64,000 nucleotides of DNA from Musa acuminata AAA Group (taxonomy: Eukaryota > Streptophyta > Magnoliopsida > Zingiberales > Musaceae), in contig NC_088345.1 of NCBI RefSeq assembly GCF_036884655.1, positions 34,369,501-34,433,500 of the forward strand. Reading direction: 5' to 3'. This document shows, in pieces, positions 32,685-44,050 of the stretch (position 1 is the first letter of the stretch; every line of letters begins with the position of its first letter). The notes below the pieces were generated by a model. The model searched no databases. It saw only the letters and a list, made by a program, of their open reading frames with translations, and had not been told where the DNA came from. A program made the position numbers and the translations under genes.

Positions 32685-33257
32685 ACCATCGTAGGATCTA
32701 CCACTGGGTGGTACTACCACCTAATATGGGTGGTACCACCGTTGGCAGCATTACTGCCCACAGTACCACCGCCCAGAATACCTGGGGTGTTGTTCACCAG
32801 GTGGTGCCACCACTGGCTAGGGTTTCAGTACCCTGGTTGGGCCTTGAATCTAGCCCAAACTAGCCCAACTTTGGGCCCAACTGGCCCCTAGCAGAGTTGA
32901 TGGGATTACCTCCCAATCCCAACTCCAATTATGTGCGAACTACGATTCCTAAGAAATAATCTAAGAAAGATAAGTCTGGTTTCTACCGATGATCTTCCGG
33001 CGAACTTCCAATGATATCTCGGCAATGTTCCGGTGGTCTCCCGGTAAGCTCCTAGACTTCACGACGATCTTCTTGGTCAGTTCCGATGAGCTTTTTTGGC
33101 AAGCTCCTGGACTTTTCGGTTAGTTCCGACAGAACTTCTGACGAACTCTTGAACTCCCAACGAAATCGTATTCTTAACTCCAGGACTTTATTTTGCTTTA
33201 TGTCTTTCTATCATAGTTAATCCTACACACACAAAAACACACTTCGATCTAGACAAT
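32685..33257 (-). repeat. LTR_C, piece 2
   Basis: It continues from 30001 after the solo LTR and holds GGTGGTACTACC remnants and the CTTCCGGCGAACTTCC-type segment. It is cut at 33257 by the Tekay-like solo LTR (TSD ACAAT, 33253-33257). Confidence 0.86.
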
Positions 33258-33628
33258 TGTAACATCCCCTATTTTAAAAAAAATTAGTAAAAGGTTTGTT
33301 TGTAAAAATAAGGATTATTTAATAATTATTTTATATTCAATGATATTATATTAAAAGTTTATGACTAGGGACCTAAGAGTAAATATTAGAAGTTTGATAT
33401 AATTTATGAAAGATTCAGATTTAAGTTAAAAAAATATATATAAATAGTGGACATGTGTCACTAGCTAACCTAAGGTTGGTGCCACTTATCTTTGCTCTAA
33501 AGATGACACATAGTCCCTTTCATGTATGCATGACACCTTGTAACTTTTGCATTAGCCAAAACCCAAATAATTAGATAAAAGGTTAAAGAAAACAAACCTG
33601 AAGAGTTGCAGCCAACGTGAGTTTGAGA

Positions 33629-33682
33629 AAAGAAGAAGAAGAAGAAGAAGAAGAAGACGAAGAAGAAGAAAGAAGAAGAAGA
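33629..33682 (+). repeat. GAA microsatellite
   Basis: A run of about 17 AAG/GAA units with two small interruptions, inside the Tekay-like solo LTR. Confidence 0.9.
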
Positions 33683-35326
33683 GTTTGAGGTTTTTCATCA
33701 ATTTTTCCACATTTGGGATTCAAATAATTTTAAGGCAAGTGTTCTAACCCCATCCCAAAGTAACCTTAATCTCTGTTTCTATTTTTATTCTGTAAAATTT
33801 GAAAGATTTCAACTGAGAACCATACCTTCTTTCATTTTAATATAAAGCTATGAATCTGTAATTTTTCGGTAATCTGACCTCTATGCAATGTTTCGGTCAT
33901 AATATTTTGTAATAAACTCTGATTTAGACAAAACCTATTCCATTTGAAATTAGACAAAAAAATCTTTATTTTGATACTAAGATCGAATGATTTGGAGTTT
34001 AAATGCCTACTAAGACATCTGTTTAAAGTAACCCTACAGATTCTGCAAAACAGGGACTGAAATTTCTAATCACTTGTTGCTTAACTACTTATAACTTTCT
34101 GCTGTGAACTCAGATTCATACAAAGTATGATTTATTCGAAGCTAGACTCAAAATGATTTCTTTATATACCTGATTTGAAATTTTTTGAGTACAATTGCTA
34201 ACTGAAACATCTGCTTTCATCGACCCTTTGGATTCTGTAAAACAGAGCTAATATTTTTAGACCTTTCGTTACGAAATTATCTGTAACTCCATGTTGTAAG
34301 TTCCAATTCTTATTAAACTTGATTTATATAAAACTAGATTGACAAAGCTTTCTAAAGACACCTATTTTGTATAAATTGGAGTATAATTGGTTATCCAAAT
34401 AGTTCATAGAATGTTCCTATCAAATTCTGCTCGAATCGAGCTTTGGTCGATTTTGGCTTTCTTTGTTTCTTCTCTTTGGAAATCGATTTCGACAAAAACT
34501 CTTACTTCAGTTAAGCTTTATATTATTACCTTAAATTCCTGTATACTTTTGTCCTTTATTTATTTATACATCTGCAGCTATCATCTAAAGATCCTGTTTT
34601 CATCGTAATGATTCGGCACATGCATCCCATTGTTTCGCATTTGCTTTCGATATGTGCCTCTTCCAGTTTTATTTCGTTGGACTTTGAATTCAGCTAACTT
34701 TCTTATTTCAATTGAGCTATATGTGATTTATTGAAATCCTTGTATGTTCTTGCTTTTGTTTTCTTTCAAATCTGAATACATTTATGAAAGATTATATTTG
34801 TATCGTATTGACTCGAAAGGCATATGTACATTTCGTTGTTCCGCATGTGCTTCCGATATATCCCAATTCATTATTTACAATACCCTTTTGTACTCTGGTG
34901 TTTGTGGGATTATTTGGACCTTTGCCAGAAATGGTAAAGGGCATGTGCTTAGAGCCCGCGATGCTCTAGATTATGTTTGGTGGTCATTCAGAAATAGATG
35001 GACCATATTATGTTTGGAATCCCACTTCACCTTCTATCTGTTTGATATGAAATTCAGAGCCGACCTAGCACTTAGGTAGGGTGAGAGGGCTCGAGTAGGA
35101 AAGGGCTACCCGTGGATGGAGTCGAGAACTCATCACGGCTTGGAGCCACCACTGAGTTAAACCTCACATGCACTATGCTAGAGTACGACGTTTGAGCTTC
35201 TATTTCATATTTTTTCTTTGATACGTTCTGAAATGCTTCTTATGCTTCCGAAATATTTTCATATGCCACTGATACGTTCTGAAGCATTTCATTCACCATT
35301 GATATGTTTCGAACTGTTTCATATGC

Positions 35327-35640
35327 CATTGATATCCAAAATGCTCCTTACGTCTTTGTTATGCCTTGAAATTACCATATGTCATCGATATGCTCCTTAT
35401 GCCAATGATATGATCCAATTACCTTTCCTCAAATGTATGAACAAAACGTGCTTCGAACGAAATGACATCGTAATTCTGCATTAATGATATCCAAAATGCT
35501 CCTTACGTCTTTGTTATGCCTTGAAATTACCATATGTCATTGATATGCTCCTTATGCCAATGATATGCTTCAATTATCTTTCCTCGATTGTATGAATAAA
35601 ATGTGCTTCGAATGATACGACACTGTAATTCTGCATTCAA
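35327..35640 (+). repeat. Tandem duplication, about 155-bp unit
   Basis: GATATCCAAAATGCTCCTTA occurs at 35331 and again at 35486, followed in both by the CTTTGTTATGCC and ATGTCAT blocks and then AAATGTATGAA / GATTGTATGAA. The two copies are nearly identical. Confidence 0.8.
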
Positions 35641-36320
35641 ACAAAACATGCTACTGTTTCATCTTGTATCTCTGCTTTGTATTTTGATACCTTATTTGTT
35701 TGAAACCTGTCCTCTTTGCTATGGATATGTTAGTTATTTGCTGAGCTTTATATGCTCACCTCGTTGCTATATAAATTTTTCAGGATAGCTTATCGCTCAC
35801 TAAAATATGTAAATTGCGTTGAGGCAGTGGAAGACTAGAAGATTTTGGGGCAAATATTTTGTACTTGATAGGTTGATGTTGTATAAGTTCTTTTTGGGTG
35901 TAATGAAATATCAATAACAAATCTAGATTGATGTATCTTGTAAATATTTGAAAAGTACCTCTTACGTCAGGATTTTAGAAATGTTAAGTCTAAACTGTGT
36001 ACTGATATAAACATGTAGTACATGTTGGTTTTGTGATTGCATTAATTGCCATGCTTATGGATTTATGATATAGTTATGGTTTAGTTAAGTTGCTTTTGGA
36101 TTTTAAGAATCATCTAGTGACATGATATATGATTATAAACTGCATAGGTTTTGTGAATTGTGGATTGTAGAGGTGAATGACTTGAATGTTTTTCTTAGTG
36201 ACCTCAAATGTGTGATTGGATCCTGGATTGTTTGTTGAATTATAATATTATCAATCTTGAGTTAGGTTCACACCTCCTGAATGAAAATTATATTCGGGGG
36301 GGGTGGGGCGTGACAACAAT

Positions 36321-36692
36321 TATTACTAAGCATGAATCATGTTGCCCGGCATGTCATTGGTCCATTGATGCTTCGTCCAATTCTTCGGTGCATCGTCCGA
36401 TCTTGCGGCTTATTGCCCAATCGGCTAGTTGATCTCCGCAACTCCAATATCCTTAGTGCAATATCCACTCTTCTTGACCTGATGCCCGAATCCATGGCTT
36501 GAACCTTTTGTCGATATGTTGATCGATCCTTTGGCCCGATGTCCAATCTTCTGACACATTTTCCTTCGGCTCAACATAATTCTTCTTGCTTTAATTGTCT
36601 CTCCCTGATCAAGTATCCTGCGTCACTCAAAACATAGATCAAATCATAAATATTTATCAATTTATTTTATCATCAAAATCTAAGATTCAACA
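36321..36692 (-). repeat. LTR_C, piece 3
   Basis: The last 372 bp of LTR_C, holding the GC-rich module (about 36340-36560) and the terminus ATCTAAGATTCAACA. Together the three pieces make an LTR of about 1,547 bp, matching LTR_B (1,583 bp). Confidence 0.86.
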
Positions 36693-36772
36693 GTTAGCCC
36701 TACGTCACTTAAATACTCATTAAATCACAAATACTATCAATTAGTTTCATCATCAAAATCTAAGATTCAGCA
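36693..36772 (-). repeat. Older SIRE-like LTR terminus fragment
   Basis: About 76 bases repeat, with more changes, the end of the LTR just before it: CCTACGTCACTTAAATAC, then ATCATCAAAATCTAAGATTC and AGCA. This looks like the edge of an older minus-strand element into whose LTR the complex inserted (inference). Confidence 0.65.
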
Positions 36773-37599
36773 TGTGCAAGATAACATAGATATGTCTCAT
36801 GTATAAAACGATGAGTTTGAAGGGCAAATATAAGTCCAAGAGACCAATCATATCTAATTCCTTTAAAATAAAATGTAGTTTGATCTAGAATGCAAAATGT
36901 GATCTCACCTTTGGAAACAATCAATACTATTTAATTCATACTAAGAATAATATCAAAGCCATAAACCTCAAAGAGAATCAAATCAGGAAGAAGTTCACAT
37001 TCTTCAATAGAAATCAAACAATATAGATCAAGTTTACTATCAAAGAATCCCTAATAACAATAGCCACATAGAGCATGTAATCTAGTAGTCTACGTTGAAT
37101 ACATAAGTAGCAAACACAACATTATAAAACAAAAGATAAGGTTAGAACTAAAATCGATCAAAACTTTTACATTTCTAATAAAACTATGTATAATGCTTTC
37201 AACCACTCATTTAGAATATTTAGATTCTTATTTAATGGTAGCATATGCTTTGGCATGAGATGTGGGCAAAGGAGGCAATAGCTTTTTTTTTCTTATCAAA
37301 AAGGGTAATCCTCCACCTTATGACCCACTTTCGATAAGCTAAACAAGCTCTTGTCACTCAAAAATACCAACTCATTTCATGATTTCTCCTATATTTTTTT
37401 ACATGATGGAGTTCTCTATTATGACCAATCATCTGTTATGACTTTTTCCCTTAAATCTAGATATTTTAAATCACTTGTTACAAACTTTTGATTCATTTCC
37501 TCTTCTATTCTTATGATCGGTGAATTTGGCCTTATCATTCTTGCCATTGATTTCCTGAATCCCCTTAGTGTTCCTTTCAATTATCATAAATCTATCTAC
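36773..37599 (-). pseudogene. Decayed Ty3-gypsy gag knuckle and protease
   Basis: On the minus strand a broken zinc knuckle reads CFSLSKVGHKVEDYP (about 37306-37355; expected CxxC...H...C, one cysteine left). Further on come VLIDFSSNLIF (DTG/DSG-type protease site, decayed, near 37135-37165) and GFDIILSMN followed by a stop (near 36945-36975), the usual DIILGMDWL segment of gypsy protease. Many stops show great age. The relic is split at 37599/46913 by element 4 (TSD TCTAC) and resumes at 46918. Function would have been Gag processing. Confidence 0.65.
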
Positions 37600-38807
37600 T
37601 GTTAGGATCAAGAGCACTAAGAGAGGGGCGGGGGGAGGGGTGAATTAGTGCAGCGGAAAACATTCGTCGGTTCAAAAAAGACTTCGTACGAAAACTATTT
37701 TGGAAAGTTCTTCAACTTAAGAGTAAACGAAAGTATAGTTGACGTAAAGCAACAGAGGTAGTTTGCAATTAAGATAAGGAGCAGAATGTAAATGCAAACT
37801 GAGATTTAGAGTGGTTCGGTCAATCTTGATCTACATCCACTTTTGGCTTCCTCCTTCGATGAGGTCACTAACGTCCACTAGAGGCCTTCCTTCAATAGGT
37901 GAAGGCCAACCACCCTTTTACAACTTTACTCCTTTTGACGGGCTTAGGAAACAACCCTTACATATTTCCACTCCTCTCTTGAATGATCAAAACTTAGAAG
38001 AAAAGATGGAGAAGAACTTCTAGCCTTTTACAACACTTTTAAGCTCTCAAATTCTCATAATAATTACAAGCTTTCGGTGCCCTTTCATGCAGGAAAGGGT
38101 GGGGTTTATATAGGCCCTAACTGGTTTGAATTTGGAGCTCAAAAGTGTCATCTCCTGGATTTCCGGGGTCCTGGTGGTACGACCGCCTAACTTTGCTCGG
38201 AGACTGAGCTTAGGCGGTACCACTGCTTGATAGGGGCGGTACCACCGACTGACTTCGCTGGAGATTGAGCAACTAGGCGGTGCCACCGCCGGCTAGGAAA
38301 TTTGGGTCCGAATGGGCTAATCCATTCAGCCCAATTTGGGTCTGTCAAGGGCCCAATTGGCCCCATATTAAGTTAATGGGATCACCTCCCATTCCTAATT
38401 TAATCTTCATGCTAACTACTACATTTAAGACATTAATACTGCAACTCATGTTTCAGTGAGTCAATCGCTTCTTCCGGCGAACTTCAGGCGAACATTCGAG
38501 GAACCCTCGGCGAGGCTTCGACGGACTTCCAGCAAACTCCTAGACTTGCAACAATCCTCTTAGCGAGTTCTGACGAGGTTTTTTGGTAAGCTCCTAGACT
38601 TCTCGGATTTGTTCTCGCAGAACCTCCAACAACTGTCCGGACTTCCGTCGAACTCTCGAACCCCCAACGTGATCTTGGTCTTGACTCCGGCGTAACACCT
38701 ACTACATATCTTACTGCCATCGTAGTTAATCCTGCACACTTATCTCAACATATAGATTATATAACCAAATGACAATTGACTTCATCATCAAAATCCGAGA
38801 TTCAACA
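37600..38807 (-). repeat. Element 4 3' LTR
   Basis: On the minus strand it begins TGTTGAATCTCGGATTTT and ends TGATCCTAACA. A TATA-like TATATAAA (minus) lies at 38105-38112. Only two or three GGTACC-type motifs precede it. The start, up to GTGCAGGATTAACTACGA, is the sequence shared with the start of the element 6 LTR. Confidence 0.9.
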
Positions 38808-38808
38808 A

Positions 38809-38822
38809 TCTTCCCCTTTTTG
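38809..38822 (-). other. Polypurine tract of element 4
   Basis: The minus strand reads CATCAAAAAGGGGAAGA, just before the 3' LTR. Confidence 0.8.
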
Positions 38823-38844
38823 ATGATGACAATTAATTGATGAC

Positions 38845-38862
38845 GGAGTTAACATTAACTCC
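38845..38862 (-). other. Hairpin beside the PPT, element 4
   Basis: GGAGTTAA-CA-TTAACTCC, a perfect 8-bp stem. In element 2 the loop is AC and in element 5 CC, so the arms are kept while the loop varies. The second and third hairpins are absent or decayed here. Confidence 0.75.
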
Positions 38863-39039
38863 CCCTATCTATATGCCATACTTGAGATAAGTCATTCTTG
38901 AATTCTAAGCCTTTGAATTCAAGAGACATTTTGATAAGTTAAGTTCATTTAACCTTATCAATACTCCCATCATGATTCCTATCATGATGTATCTCTCTGA
39001 AAATGATGTCAAGGCTTGACATCCATTTTTAAATCTTAT

Positions 39040-39410
39040 ATTTCAAATATGAAAGATAGCAATCGTAGCAATTCATCATATGGTAAGATATCAACATGTA
39101 AAATTGTAATATAAGCTCTTGATATCTTAACATAATGCAAACATTTCAAGTGTATAGCAATCATAGCATTTCATCACATGCTAAGATATCAACAATGTAA
39201 AATTACGATGTAAGCTCTTGATATCTTAACACAATGCAAACATTTTAAGTGTATAGCAATCATAGCACTTCATCGCATGCCAAGATATCAGCATTGCAAA
39301 ATTGCAATGTAAGTTCTAGATATCTTTTCATTAATGTAAACATTTCACGTGTATAGCAATTCTATCATTAATTTATCACATATTTTAATATATCAATATC
39401 ATAAAATTAC
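39040..39410 (-). repeat. Tandem repeats of about 100 bp
   Basis: TAGCAATC(A/G)TAGCA recurs at about 39055, 39152, 39252 and in part at 39352, each followed by TTCATC, AAGATATCA, AAATT and TTGATATCTT blocks. Three to four copies, 80-90% similar by eye. Confidence 0.8.
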
Positions 39411-40975
39411 GATGCAAGCTTTTAATATCTTAACATAATACAAATATAGTAGTCATAGAAATTATAGCAATTCTATCATCAATTTATCATATATTTCTCC
39501 CACTTTATCATTAACAAAAAGGAGAAAGATTTAAGCAAATTTTAAGCATAAGTGTGGCAATGATTCATGTCATAGAAAGGTTCATGTCATTTTTCAACAA
39601 TAAGTGATAGGATACCAATTATATAACTTTTTCAAGCAAACATGATATGAAGATAGCTTTCATTACTTCTTCCCTTTTATTTGTCATTAACATTTTGTAT
39701 GAAGGAGGAAAGCCATTGTGAACTTACTTGAATGAAGTTAAAATGATAAGAGATTAAATCATACTTCATTTTAAAAATCTTTCTTCATCAAGAAGGAATT
39801 CATATGAAGGAATCATTTCATCAAATCCAGTTCTTGAAAAAATATTCCTCACAAAGTAAATCTATGAGAGATGCATTTGTTAATTGATTCCATATGTCAA
39901 AAATCAATGATATGAAACAAACTAAATATATGACATAGGCTTATAAAAGCTAGATTAAGTCCGGAAGAGAAATACTAAATCATGTATTGTTAGGATTAAG
40001 AAAGTCCGAAAGTGAAATTTAACAAATTCATTCACTCGGACAAGGTTTTGCTATGGATTTTTAAACACAATCATGAAAGTAAAACATGCTCATTATCCTG
40101 GAAGTTTTACATCCAAAACACATAATTTTCAATATGTTATTAAGGCATGTAATTGTGTAAAATTCTCATCATAACTTTTACATTTCTAATAAAACTATAT
40201 GTGTAATTACGATGCAAGCTTTTAATATCTTAACATAATACAAATATGGCAATCATAGCAATTATAGCAATTCTATCATCAATTTATCACATATTTCTCC
40301 CACTTTATCATCAACAAAAAGGATAACGATTTAAGCAAATTTTAAGCATAAGTGTGGTAATGATTCATGTCATAAAAAAGTTCATGTCATTTTTCAACAA
40401 TAATTGATAGGATACCAATTATACAACTTTTTCAATTAAACATGGCATGAAGATAGCTTTCATTACTTCATCCCTTTTATTTGTCATTAACGTTTTGTAT
40501 AAAGGAGGAAAGCCATTGTGAACTTACTTGAATGAAGTTAAAATGATAAGAGATTAAATCATACTTCATTTTAAAAATCTTTTTTCATCAAGAAGGAATT
40601 CATAAGAAGGAATCATTTCATCAAATCCATTTCATGAAAAAATATTTTTCATAAGGTAAATCTATAAGAGATGCATTTGTTAATTGATTCCATATGTCAA
40701 AAATCAATGATATGAAACAAACTTGATATGACATAGGCTTATAAAAGCTACATTAAGTCCGGAAGAGAAATACTAAATCATATATTATTAGGATTAAGAA
40801 TGTCCAAAAGTGAAATTTAACAAATTCATTCATTCAGACAAGGTTTTGCTATGGATTTTTAAACACAATCATGAAGGTAAAACATGCTCATCATCCTGGA
40901 AGTTTTATATCCAAAACACATAATTTCCAACATGTTATTAAGGTATATAATTGTATAAAATTCTCATCTTAGCAA
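39404..40975 (-). repeat. Large tandem duplication, 800-bp period
   Basis: GATGCAAGCTTTTAATATCT at 39411 recurs at 40211, and the order of blocks is kept for about 770 bases: CTCCCACTTTATCAT, GGATACCAATTATA, AAAGCCATTGTGAACTTACT, GACATAGGCTTATAAAAGCT, AAGGTTTTGCTATGGATTTT. The copies differ by scattered substitutions. There is no coding content. Confidence 0.88.
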
Positions 40976-41027
40976 TTAAGTGATTGATCATTGAATCAAG
41001 AAAGTTTAAAATATAAATTTAATAAGT

Positions 41028-41801
41028 TCATGTATTCAGACACATCAACATTCCTAATTCTCTTCTAATTAAATCAATTTGTTCTTCACTTAAAGGCTTT
41101 GTAAAAATATCAGTTAGTTGATATTTAGTATCAATAAACTCTATAATTACATCAAGATTAGTGATAAGATCTTGTATAAAGTGATGTCTAATATCAATAT
41201 GTTTGGTTCTTGAGTGTTGAATGAGATTCTTTATTAAACATATTACACTTATATTATCCCATTTAATGGGAATATTTTTAAGATGAACTTTATAATCTTC
41301 TAAGGTGTTTTTCATCCACATAACTTGTGCACAGCATCCACTAGCTATAATATACTCAGCTTCGGTTGTTGATAGTGCAACCGAGTTTTGTTTCTTAGAT
41401 AACTAGGAAACAAGGGCATGTCCCAAGAATTGACATGTTCCTGATATGCTTTTTCTATCTAGTCTACACCCAGCAAAATCTACATCAGCATAAGCAATTA
41501 ACTCAAAATTCTCGATTTTTGGATACCATAATCCTAGATTTGTGGTACCTTTAAGATATCTAAGTATTCTTTTAACTGCTTTGAGATGAGATATTTTAGG
41601 GTTCAATTGAAACCTAGTACAAAGTCCTACACTGAACATGATATCTGATCTAGTCACAGTGAGGTAAAGTAAACTTCCTATCATACCCCTATAAGTTTTT
41701 TGATCGAAGCTTTCTCCACTTTCATCAATTTCTAACTTAGTGGAGGTGCACATAGGAGTGTTTATAGCTTTTGAGCTATCCATATTATATTTTTTTAGCA
41801 A
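41028..41801 (-). pseudogene. pol: Element 4 RNase H and RT end, broken
   Basis: On the minus strand 41801-41403 encodes the end of copia RT and start of RNase H (GMIGSLLYLTVTRSDIMFSV, HLKAVKRILRYLKGT, AYADVDFAGC with the first catalytic D). The AEY box falls in a short interrupted stretch near 41345-41375 (STTEAEYI). Then 41321-41028 gives the C-terminal part (SRTKHIDIRHHFI, DIFTKPL). A stop near 41401 and a frame break separate the two. RNase H removes the RNA template during reverse transcription in the particle. The segment ends the coding region, and no ORF follows before the LTR. Confidence 0.87.
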
Positions 41802-41842
41802 ATCTAAAGCATATTTAGTTTGACTAATAAAGATGCCATTGC

Positions 41843-42535
41843 TTAGTTATTTAATTTGTAAGCATAAAAAAAGGTTAATTCTCTCATCAAACTCATTTCA
41901 AATTCAAGGCTCATAGTTTTAGTAAAATATTCACAAAGAGATTCATTCATAGAACCGAAGATAATATCGTCAACATAAATCTGAATAATGAGAAAATTAT
42001 TTTCAAAATTTTTTATAAACAATGTAATATCGGCCTTGCCTTTTGAGAAATTATTTTCAATAAGAAATGAACTAAGTCTCTTATACCAAACCCTTGGGGC
42101 TTGTTTTAAGCCATACAGAGCTTTAGTTAATTTAAACACATAATTAGGGAGGCTATTATTTTCAAATCCGGGAGGTTGTTCAACATAAACTTATTCGAAA
42201 ATAAAGCCATTAAGAAAAGAGCTTTTAACATCCATTTTAAACAACTTAAAATTATTAATACTAGCATAGGAAAGGAGCATCCTTATGGCTTCTAATCAAG
42301 CCACAAGAGTGAAGGTTTCTTTGTAATCAATATCTTCTTCTTAGTTGAAACCTTTGACCACTAATCTAGCCTTGTTTCTAACCACGATACCATATTTATC
42401 TTGCTTGTTTCTAAAGACCCATTTAGTACAAATAACTAAATGGTCATTTGGCCTATGAATAAGCTTCCACACCTCATTTCTCTCAAATTGATTTAACTCA
42501 TCTTGTATTATGATAATCCATGAATCATCTTTCAT
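41843..42535 (-). pseudogene. pol: Element 4 reverse transcriptase, broken
   Basis: On the minus strand the N-terminal part (WKLIHRPNDHLVICTKWVFRN, 42535-42341) is followed by stops in the middle of the fingers/palm region. The frame resumes at 42139 (KALYGLKQAPRVWYKRL) and contains the active site YVDDIIFG (about 41955-41980). The catalytic motif is kept, but at least three stops interrupt the whole. This is the copia-type RT that would copy the element RNA and, in trans, that of non-autonomous relatives (inference). It lies after integrase, which is the Ty1-copia order. Confidence 0.87.
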
Positions 42536-42673
42536 GGCTTTGTTAATATATTTAGGTTCAATTTGGGAGAGAAAAGTGGCATTGGCATAAAATTTTTTAA
42601 GAGAAGAACATGTTTGAACCCCCTTAAATGTGTCTCATAAGATTAACTCCTTAGGATGAGCATCTATATACTT

Positions 42674-43848
42674 TCAATCCTTGGGTAAGGATGTTTCAGA
42701 AGTGGATGCATCCAAGTTGCTAGTTGGAGAAGGGGTTTCATTTAAATTCAAAGAATCAAAATTAACATCATCATCAAAATCATTTTTCTTGATTTCGAAA
42801 ATCTCATTGAAAACAACATGAATGGATTCTTCTATAATTAAAGTTCTTTTATTGAAGATACGAAAAGCTTTAAAAATTGAAGAATAACCAAGAAAAATTC
42901 CTTCATCAGATTTAGCATCAAATTTTTCTAAGGTATCTTTTTCATTCAAGATAAAACACTTACATCCAAAAACTTTAAAATATGAAACATTGGGTTTTTT
43001 TTTGTTCCACAACTCATAGAGAGTTTTGGTGAGTAAGGGTCTTACTAGAACTCTATTCAAAATATAGCATGTAGTGTTTACGGCTTCGGCCCAAAAAATA
43101 TTTGGGTAGGCTATATTCATTCAACATAGTTCTTACCATTTCTTCTAAATTTCTATTTTTTCTTTCTACTACTCCATTTTGTTGAGGATTTCTTGGAGTA
43201 GAGAAGTTGTGATTGTATCCATTAAATTCATAAAATTCTTAGAAATCATGGTTTTGAAATTCACCACTATGATCACTTATAATTGATGAAATCATAGAAC
43301 CCTTTTGCATTTTGAACAAGTTTACAAAACTTGGTGAAATATCTAAAGCATTCATTTTTGTGTTTCAAGAAATAAGTCCATGTGTATCTACTATAATCAT
43401 CAACAATAACAAAGGCGTATTTGCTACCTCCTAGGCTTGATGTAGACATTGGTCCGAATAAGTCCATATGGATCAATTACAATGGTTTAAAGGTACTTAT
43501 TTGGTTCTTAGATTTAAAACTACCATTAATTTGTTTTCCTAATTGACAAGCATCACACACATTATCTTTGATGAACTTGATATGAGGAATTCCTCTTACA
43601 AGTTCTTTGAATGAAATTTGAGTGATTAGTTTCATGCTAACATAACCTAATCTCCTATGCCAAAGCCAAGCATCGTCATTCAAAACCAAGAAACACATTT
43701 CATTACAAAGATCATTGATGTCAATGATGTATACGTTATTTTGTTTTAATACAATCATAGATGTATTTTTGTATGGTTTTTTAATGATGCAAGCATTAGA
43801 TTCGAATTTGACAATATATCCTTTATCACATAATTGACTAATGCTCAA
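42674..43848 (-). pseudogene. pol: Element 4 integrase, broken
   Basis: On the minus strand the GAG-pre-integrase HHCC zinc-binding part reads WLWHRRLGYVSM...CDACQLGK (about 43570-43690). The core follows with DLFGPM and IVDDYSRYTW (first and second catalytic D, 43390-43470), and NFSTPRNPQQNGVVERKNR (third catalytic E, about 43155-43215). A stop at 43477, a second stop near 43240 and a frameshift near 43115-43125 break the frame. The C-terminal GKR-type part and linker run to 42674 (FKVFGCKCF, FLGYSS). All three catalytic residues are still visible. Integrase inserts the DNA copy into the host genome. Confidence 0.87.
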
Positions 43849-43859
43849 GAGGTTATGTT

Positions 43860-44050
43860 TTAATAAAGAAGTTGGATTTGTTACCTATGGTCCCTTTGCC
43901 AATGATTTTACCCTTGTTATCTCCGAATGTGACATAACCTTCGTCTATGTTAGTGAGCTTAGAGAATTGAGATGGATCTCTAGTCATATGCCTTGAGTAT
44001 CTACTATCAAGGTACCATCTCTTGCTCCTAGCTTGTGATAGAATATGTTT
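43860..44050 (-). pseudogene. pol: Element 4 aspartic protease, active site altered
   Basis: On the minus strand, in the gag frame and directly after a TAG codon (44051-44053), comes QARSKRWYLDSRYSRHMT then FSKLTNIDEGYVTFGDN. The active-site triplet, DSG in copia proteases, is DSR here (44000-44008), which should abolish activity. Two stops follow before the integrase frame. Protease would cut the Gag-Pol polyprotein in the particle. Confidence 0.82.

Larger units (their letters stand above)
33258..36315 (+). mobile_element. Solo LTR of a Tekay/Del-like Ty3-gypsy element
   Basis: A 3,058-bp insertion starting TGTAACATCCCC and ending GGGGCGTGACA, with TSD ACAAT on both sides (33253-33257, 36316-36320). 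TG...CA ends, length and the CTCACCTCGTTGC and GGGGCGTGACA blocks resemble LTRs of plant Tekay/Del chromoviruses. There is no primer site or coding region, so it is a solo LTR. It includes a GAA-rich microsatellite (33629-33682) and a tandem duplication near 35327-35640. Short open frames inside show no recognisable domains. Orientation is taken from the similarity of the ends and is not certain. Confidence 0.82.

Noticed and set aside
33629..33682. Glutamate/lysine-rich coding stretch
   Set aside because: It is a GAA microsatellite inside a solo LTR, with no surrounding gene.
34744..35484. Frames of 60-110 codons in the Tekay-like solo LTR
   Set aside because: They lie within an LTR with TSD and show no recognisable domain; part of the stretch is a tandem duplication.
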